From: Bacteroidia bacterium
GTDB lineage: Bacteria; Bacteroidota; Bacteroidia; Bacteroidales; P3
Reading direction: 5' to 3'
DNA length: 19,847 nucleotides
NCBI GenBank assembly: GCA_025999775.1
Contig: BNXT01000008.1
Span: 1 to 19,847, forward strand
The notes under the pieces were generated by a model. That model saw only the letters and a list, made by a program, of their open reading frames with translations. It had not been told where the DNA came from and searched no databases. Below, piece after piece: positions 17,121-19,847 of this stretch. Numbering within the stretch: the first letter of the stretch is position 1; each line of letters begins with the position of its first letter. A program made the translations under genes and the position numbers.

Positions 17121-17516
17121 CTATGATTGAGGGTATGAATATTCAGCAAGGACAATAACGTCACTGTCAGGGTTGGTGGCATCTTCATAGCGCCTGACAG
17201 AATACACGAATGATGTACCGGCGTTCAGTCTAAGTAAATCTATCTCATTTGCGGAAATATTAGCGATAGCTTCCATAAAGGCTGTACGGGCTTGTTGATC
17301 GGTGTCTTTGATGTTCTTACCGGTGAACGTTTTACTCATAGTGGGGCAATTCCTGACTTCGAGGTAATCCGTTATAGTTATAAACTCTGAATCAAAATCT
17401 GTTGGCGATGCTGAGCGATATTCTGATATACCAAAAGAATAAGCAATGGTAACTTCTTTTCCACAACTGATAAACAGGAGTGAACAAATACCGCAGAATA
17501 AGAGGATCTTTTTCAT
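17121..17516 (-). CDS. Small putative lipoprotein of unknown function
   Basis: A 131-residue protein. It opens with a lipoprotein signal (MKKILLFCGICSLLFISC); the Cys at residue 18 is preceded by FIS and followed by GKE. Acidic or charged residues just after the Cys are usual for surface export in Bacteroidota, and one is present. The remaining 113 residues match no family I recognise. They look like a small alpha/beta domain, with a helix rich in Ala (residues about 74-90) and a final strand with VFYSVRRYE-like aromatic residues near 105-113. It is the first gene of a possible four-gene unit, with a promoter-like element just upstream. Confidence 0.85.
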   Translation of the reverse strand: MKKILLFCGICSLLFISCGKEVTIAYSFGISEYRSASPTDFDSEFITITDYLEVRNCPTMSKTFTGKNIKDTDQQARTAFMEAIANISANEIDLLRLNAGTSFVYSVRRYEDATNPDSDVIVLAEYSYPQS

Positions 17517-17537
17517 AATGGTGTTCTTTTATGACTG

Positions 17538-17568
17538 CAAATATACAAAAAAATAATGAATAATGCCA
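17538..17568 (-). promoter_or_regulatory. Bacteroidota-type promoter of the lipoprotein gene
   Basis: On the minus strand TATATTTG (17545-17538) matches the Bacteroidota -7 consensus TAnnTTTG exactly, with an AT-rich stretch upstream. It lies about 22 bp before the ATG at 17516. A TTTG-type -33 element at the expected distance is not clear; only TGGC is seen near 17568-17565. It could drive the lipoprotein gene and perhaps the DRTGG-PHP-HATPase genes behind it. Confidence 0.5.
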
Positions 17569-17596
17569 TTTTTTCTACCGAGAGATATTCCATACG

Positions 17597-17626
17597 GGAA
17601 TTTTTATTTCTGCATTTCTAAATTCC
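17597..17626. terminator. Weak hairpin between the lipoprotein promoter and the FGE-fold gene
   Basis: GGAATTT (17597-17603) pairs with AAATTCC (17620-17626), a 7-bp stem with a 16-base loop in a T/A-rich stretch, 34 bp beyond the stop of the double FGE-fold gene. The stem is AT-rich with a long loop, so it may be chance. No other notable structure is seen in 17517-17659 apart from the promoter-like element. Confidence 0.22.
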
Positions 17627-17659
17627 TAAATTTTTCAATTCCACACTCCACACTGTGAG

Positions 17660-19255
17660 CTATGGCGCCAGAACCAACCGGAAGCCTACGTAGTTGTAGC
17701 GACCTGCCGGTGCGGTGTAGGTATTTCGGTACGAAACACCGCAGTTTGCCGCATTGGCGGACCAACCGCCGCCACGCATCACGCGGCTTGCGCCAGATGT
17801 AGCGCCGGTAGGGTCAATCGTACCACTTGGGAAGGAGCTTCCATACCAATCACTGCACCACTCCAATACATTCCCACTCATATCAAAAATACCCAACTCA
17901 TTGGCTGATTTTGTACCTACCTCATGCGTTTTACTCTCTGAATTACTAGTGTACCACGCTACATTCCCTATCGTACTACTTCCACTATAGGTATAGTTAT
18001 GCGTGTGTTGTCCGCCCTTGGCTGCATACTCCCATTCTGCTTCCGTAGGTAACCGATAATGCGTGCTGCCTAAAACGCCGCCATTTACCAATACTGATAA
18101 TTTGTAACAAAAACCATCCGTATAATACGTAACGCCTTTTTCTGTATAACCTACACCACCGCCCCATGACGTGCCCACAATATCTTCCCAACTTACATTA
18201 TACATCGGATAGTTATCGCCCATGCCATACGTAGCTGATGGCGCTGTACCGGGCCAATGTCCCATCACCTCATACCACTGCTTCTGCGTTACCTCGGACT
18301 TTCCTATCTGAAATGCACTGACATTCACATTGGCGCTATTGAGCATCGTCATGCCTCCGGGTACATTGATCATCTCCGGCGCTGAAAATGGTACCATAAC
18401 CACGCGGAAGCCCAGGTCGCTGTCGCGATTCGTAGGCGTGTAGTAGACGCGAAGGGAAACCTCACAATACGACGTATCATACGAATAGCTGCCGCCACGC
18501 ATCATGCGGTCGGATCCAGATGTAGCGCCTATAGGGTCACTCGTATCACTTGGGTAGGTACTTCCATACCAATCACTGCACCACTCAGACACATTCCCAC
18601 TCATATCATGAATACCCAACTCATTGGCGGATTTTGTTCCTACCGTATGCAAATTACTTCCTGCATTACCACTGTACCAAGCTACATTCCCTATAGTATT
18701 ACTTCCACTATATCTATAGTTATGCGTGCTTTGTCCACCCTTGGCTGCATACTCCCATTCCGCTTCCGTCGGTAACCGATAACGCAGATTACCTAAGGTT
18801 GTGCCATTACCATTAGCCAATACTGATAATTTGTAACAAAAACCATTCGTATAATACGTAACGCCTTGTTCCGTATAACCTACACTGCCGCCCGATGACG
18901 TTCCCACTATATCTTCCCAACTTACAAAATACATCGGATAGTCATCGCCCACGCCATACATACCTGACGGCGCTGCATCGGGCCAACTGCCCATTACATC
19001 ATACCACTGCTTTTGCGTTATTTCGTACTTTCCTATCTGAAACGTACTGATGCTCACATTGCTTCCATTGAGCGTCGCCGTGCCTCCGGGTACACTGACC
19101 ATCTCTATCGTGTCCCAAAAATTGAATGTAATACTATCTATATTTGCTACAATAAGGTCTCTACCACGATAAACGTTCATTTGTGCCCATGCCTCAGTAG
19201 TTACCAATAAAAGGGCTGTTACAAGAACTATGAATGTATTTAAGATATTTTTCAT
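17660..19255 (-). CDS. Secreted protein with two tandem SUMF1/FGE-fold domains, candidate DGR variable protein
   Basis: A 531-residue protein. Signal peptide 1-25 (cut after AWAQ), a short strand ending in NIDSITF that is common before such domains in Bacteroidota, then two SUMF1 (formylglycine-generating-enzyme-fold) domains at about 51-289 and 296-531. Each has VPGG, FQIGK-x-E-(I/V)-TQKQWY, YRLPTEAEWEYAAKGG (Y-R or H-Y-R variants), ELGI-x-DMSGN, EWCSDWYG, RGG and GFR. Only the second active-site Cys position of true FGE is kept (SYC, ANC); the first is Tyr or Ala, so sulfatase activation is unlikely and ligand binding is more plausible. Residues about 250-281 and 491-523 are hypervariable. 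The longer frame from 19366 is rejected because it overlaps the preceding gene and hides the signal peptide; the ATG at 19255 begins that peptide. It follows the truncated gene after 29 bp. Confidence 0.93.
   Translation of the reverse strand: MKNILNTFIVLVTALLLVTTEAWAQMNVYRGRDLIVANIDSITFNFWDTIEMVSVPGGTATLNGSNVSISTFQIGKYEITQKQWYDVMGSWPDAAPSGMYGVGDDYPMYFVSWEDIVGTSSGGSVGYTEQGVTYYTNGFCYKLSVLANGNGTTLGNLRYRLPTEAEWEYAAKGGQSTHNYRYSGSNTIGNVAWYSGNAGSNLHTVGTKSANELGIHDMSGNVSEWCSDWYGSTYPSDTSDPIGATSGSDRMMRGGSYSYDTSYCEVSLRVYYTPTNRDSDLGFRVVMVPFSAPEMINVPGGMTMLNSANVNVSAFQIGKSEVTQKQWYEVMGHWPGTAPSATYGMGDNYPMYNVSWEDIVGTSWGGGVGYTEKGVTYYTDGFCYKLSVLVNGGVLGSTHYRLPTEAEWEYAAKGGQHTHNYTYSGSSTIGNVAWYTSNSESKTHEVGTKSANELGIFDMSGNVLEWCSDWYGSSFPSGTIDPTGATSGASRVMRGGGWSANAANCGVSYRNTYTAPAGRYNYVGFRLVLAP
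17687..17785 (-). other. Hypervariable segment of FGE-fold domain 2 (candidate DGR variable region)
   Basis: Residues 491-523, near the C-terminus. It keeps RGGGW, Cys505, Arg, Pro and the closing GFR, and has variable NNY codons between them (for example tac, aat, acc, tac, ggt). It has one codon more than the other two segments (TAP in place of TP), and several third bases differ, so it probably derives from another template or is older. Confidence 0.55.
18413..18508 (-). other. Hypervariable segment of FGE-fold domain 1 (candidate DGR variable region)
   Basis: Residues 250-281. Scaffold residues RGG, Cys264, two Arg and Pro match the other two copies, while the positions between them differ freely. 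Most variable codons have the form NNY with fixed third base, as expected from AAY codons mutated at A. Unusually, this segment is mid-protein, because a second domain follows. Confidence 0.6.
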
Positions 19256-19284
19256 ACAGTTTATTTTTTGTTTTGCACTCTTAA

Positions 19285-19847
19285 CTATGGAACCAAAGCC
19301 ACGCGAAAGCCTATGTCGTCGTAGCGAATCATAGGCGTGATGTCGTAGCGAGCGGCAATCGCACAAATCGATGCGACGTCGCCCCAGCCGCCGCCACGAT
19401 ACACACGGCTGGTGCTAGATATGGCGCCTGTAGGATTATTCGTATTACTTGGGTAAGTACTCCCATACCAATCACTACACCACTCCCACACATTCCCACT
19501 CATATCAAAAATACCCAACTCATTGCCTGATTTTGTACCTACTATATGCGTTTTAAATCCTGAATTACCACGGTACCAAGCTACAAAATCTGCCGTATTA
19601 CTTCCGCTGTAAGTATAGTTATGCGTGCTTTGTCCACCTTTGGCTGCGTACTCCCATTCTGCTTCCGTCGGTAAACGATAATGCTTGCTACCTAAAACGC
19701 CGCCATTATCCAATACAGATAATTTGTAACAAAAACCATCCGTATAATACGTAATCCCTTTTTCTGTATAACCTACACTGCCGCCCGATGACGTGCCCAC
19801 TATATCTCCCCAACTTACATTATACATCGGATAGTTATCACCCGCAC
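19285..19847 (-). CDS. SUMF1/FGE-fold domain protein, 5' end outside window
   Basis: The C-terminal 187 or so residues of a protein whose frame is open to the right edge (the first visible residues read AGDNYPMYNVSW, like GDNYPMYNVSW in the neighbouring gene). The start codon, and perhaps further domains, lie beyond the window; the internal ATG at 19827 is not a true start. Visible motifs are YRLPTEAEWEYAAKGG, ELGIFDMSGNVWEWCSDWYG, RGGGW, a single Cys at the second FGE active-site position, and GFRVALVP at the end. DNA identity to both domains of the downstream gene is high outside the last 100 bp. It probably forms one transcription unit with that gene (29-bp gap with an A-rich leader). Confidence 0.9.
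   Translation of the reverse strand, partial: AGDNYPMYNVSWGDIVGTSSGGSVGYTEKGITYYTDGFCYKLSVLDNGGVLGSKHYRLPTEAEWEYAAKGGQSTHNYTYSGSNTADFVAWYRGNSGFKTHIVGTKSGNELGIFDMSGNVWEWCSDWYGSTYPSNTNNPTGAISSTSRVYRGGGWGDVASICAIAARYDITPMIRYDDIGFRVALVP
19312..19407 (-). other. Hypervariable segment of the truncated FGE-fold gene (candidate DGR variable region)
   Basis: Thirty-two codons ending just before GFRV. Compared with domain 1 of the next gene over the 18 codons from the shared Cys, 17 of 54 bases differ. Sixteen of these are at codon positions 1 or 2 and one at position 3. In a constant stretch of the same two copies (19463-19543 versus 18564-18644) only 9 of 81 bases differ. Confidence 0.62.

Larger units (their letters stand above)
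17660..19847 (-). repeat. Three tandem copies of a roughly 0.7-kb FGE-domain sequence
   Basis: Copies lie at about 17660-18370, 18389-19105 and 19285 to beyond the right edge. They share long near-identical DNA blocks, for example the stretch encoding EWCSDWYG and DMSGN-x-x-EWC. The two left copies are fused in one reading frame through a short linker (FSAPEM); the third ends with its own stop. This is tandem duplication with partial gene fusion. Confidence 0.9.

Noticed and set aside
17597..17626. Strong rho-independent terminator for the FGE-fold operon
   Set aside because: The stem is only 7 bp, AT-rich and with a 16-base loop; it is kept only as a low-confidence feature.
19256..19366. 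A 37-residue N-terminal extension of the double FGE-fold gene
   Set aside because: It overlaps the end of the upstream gene, is Arg/His-rich, and places a good signal peptide internally. The ATG at 19255 is the better start.
17660..19847. Template repeat or reverse transcriptase of a DGR inside the window
   Set aside because: No non-coding near-copy of the variable segments and no reverse-transcriptase motifs were found on either strand; if a DGR exists it lies elsewhere.

Overview
The window looks like a piece of a Bacteroidota (probably Bacteroidales) chromosome. The giant protein ends in a type IX secretion (T9SS) sorting domain. Signal peptides end in the Ala-Gln style common in this phylum, and a small lipoprotein gene has a TAnnTTTG-type -7 element. 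OmpA-family and tandem SUMF1/FGE-fold proteins are also common there. There are no RNA genes, insertion sequences or CRISPR arrays.

Plus strand, 1-15450. Positions 1-182 hold 26 uninterrupted copies of a 7-bp repeat, running off the left edge and ending 14 bp before the start codon of a 4611-residue secreted protein (197-14032). That protein reads: signal peptide, glycine-rich beta-helix-like region, six IPT/TIG domains (four split by inserted domains), 14 nearly identical 82-residue MBG-like repeats with one divergent copy upstream and four downstream, YDG/MBG and fibronectin-III-like domains, and a T9SS type A sorting domain. Five bases later a beta-barrel plus OmpA-like gene starts (14038-15450). 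It is likely translationally coupled and may help anchor or assemble the giant surface protein.

Minus strand, 17516-15447. A small lipoprotein gene is followed by a tight trio: a DRTGG-domain protein, a PHP-family phosphoesterase and a HATPase_c protein without a kinase core. From family knowledge this trio usually sits beside electron-bifurcating [FeFe]-hydrogenase genes, but no hydrogenase gene is present here. The last gene shares its stop region with the OmpA gene (4-bp overlap).

Minus strand, 19847-17660. Two genes encode three closely related SUMF1/FGE-fold (C-type-lectin-like) domains: a 5'-truncated gene at the right edge, and a secreted protein with two domains. This is the most interesting part. 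Constant parts of the domains are near-identical, but the C-terminal segment of each is hypervariable on an AAY-type codon grid: changes fall at first and second codon positions, third positions stay pyrimidine, and Arg, Gly, Cys and Pro scaffold residues stay fixed. This is the pattern left by diversity-generating retroelements (DGRs), whose known acceptors include FGE-type C-lectin folds. No reverse transcriptase or template repeat lies in the window, so an enzyme acting in trans from elsewhere is inferred. The MBG array shows the reverse pattern (mostly synonymous differences), a useful internal contrast.
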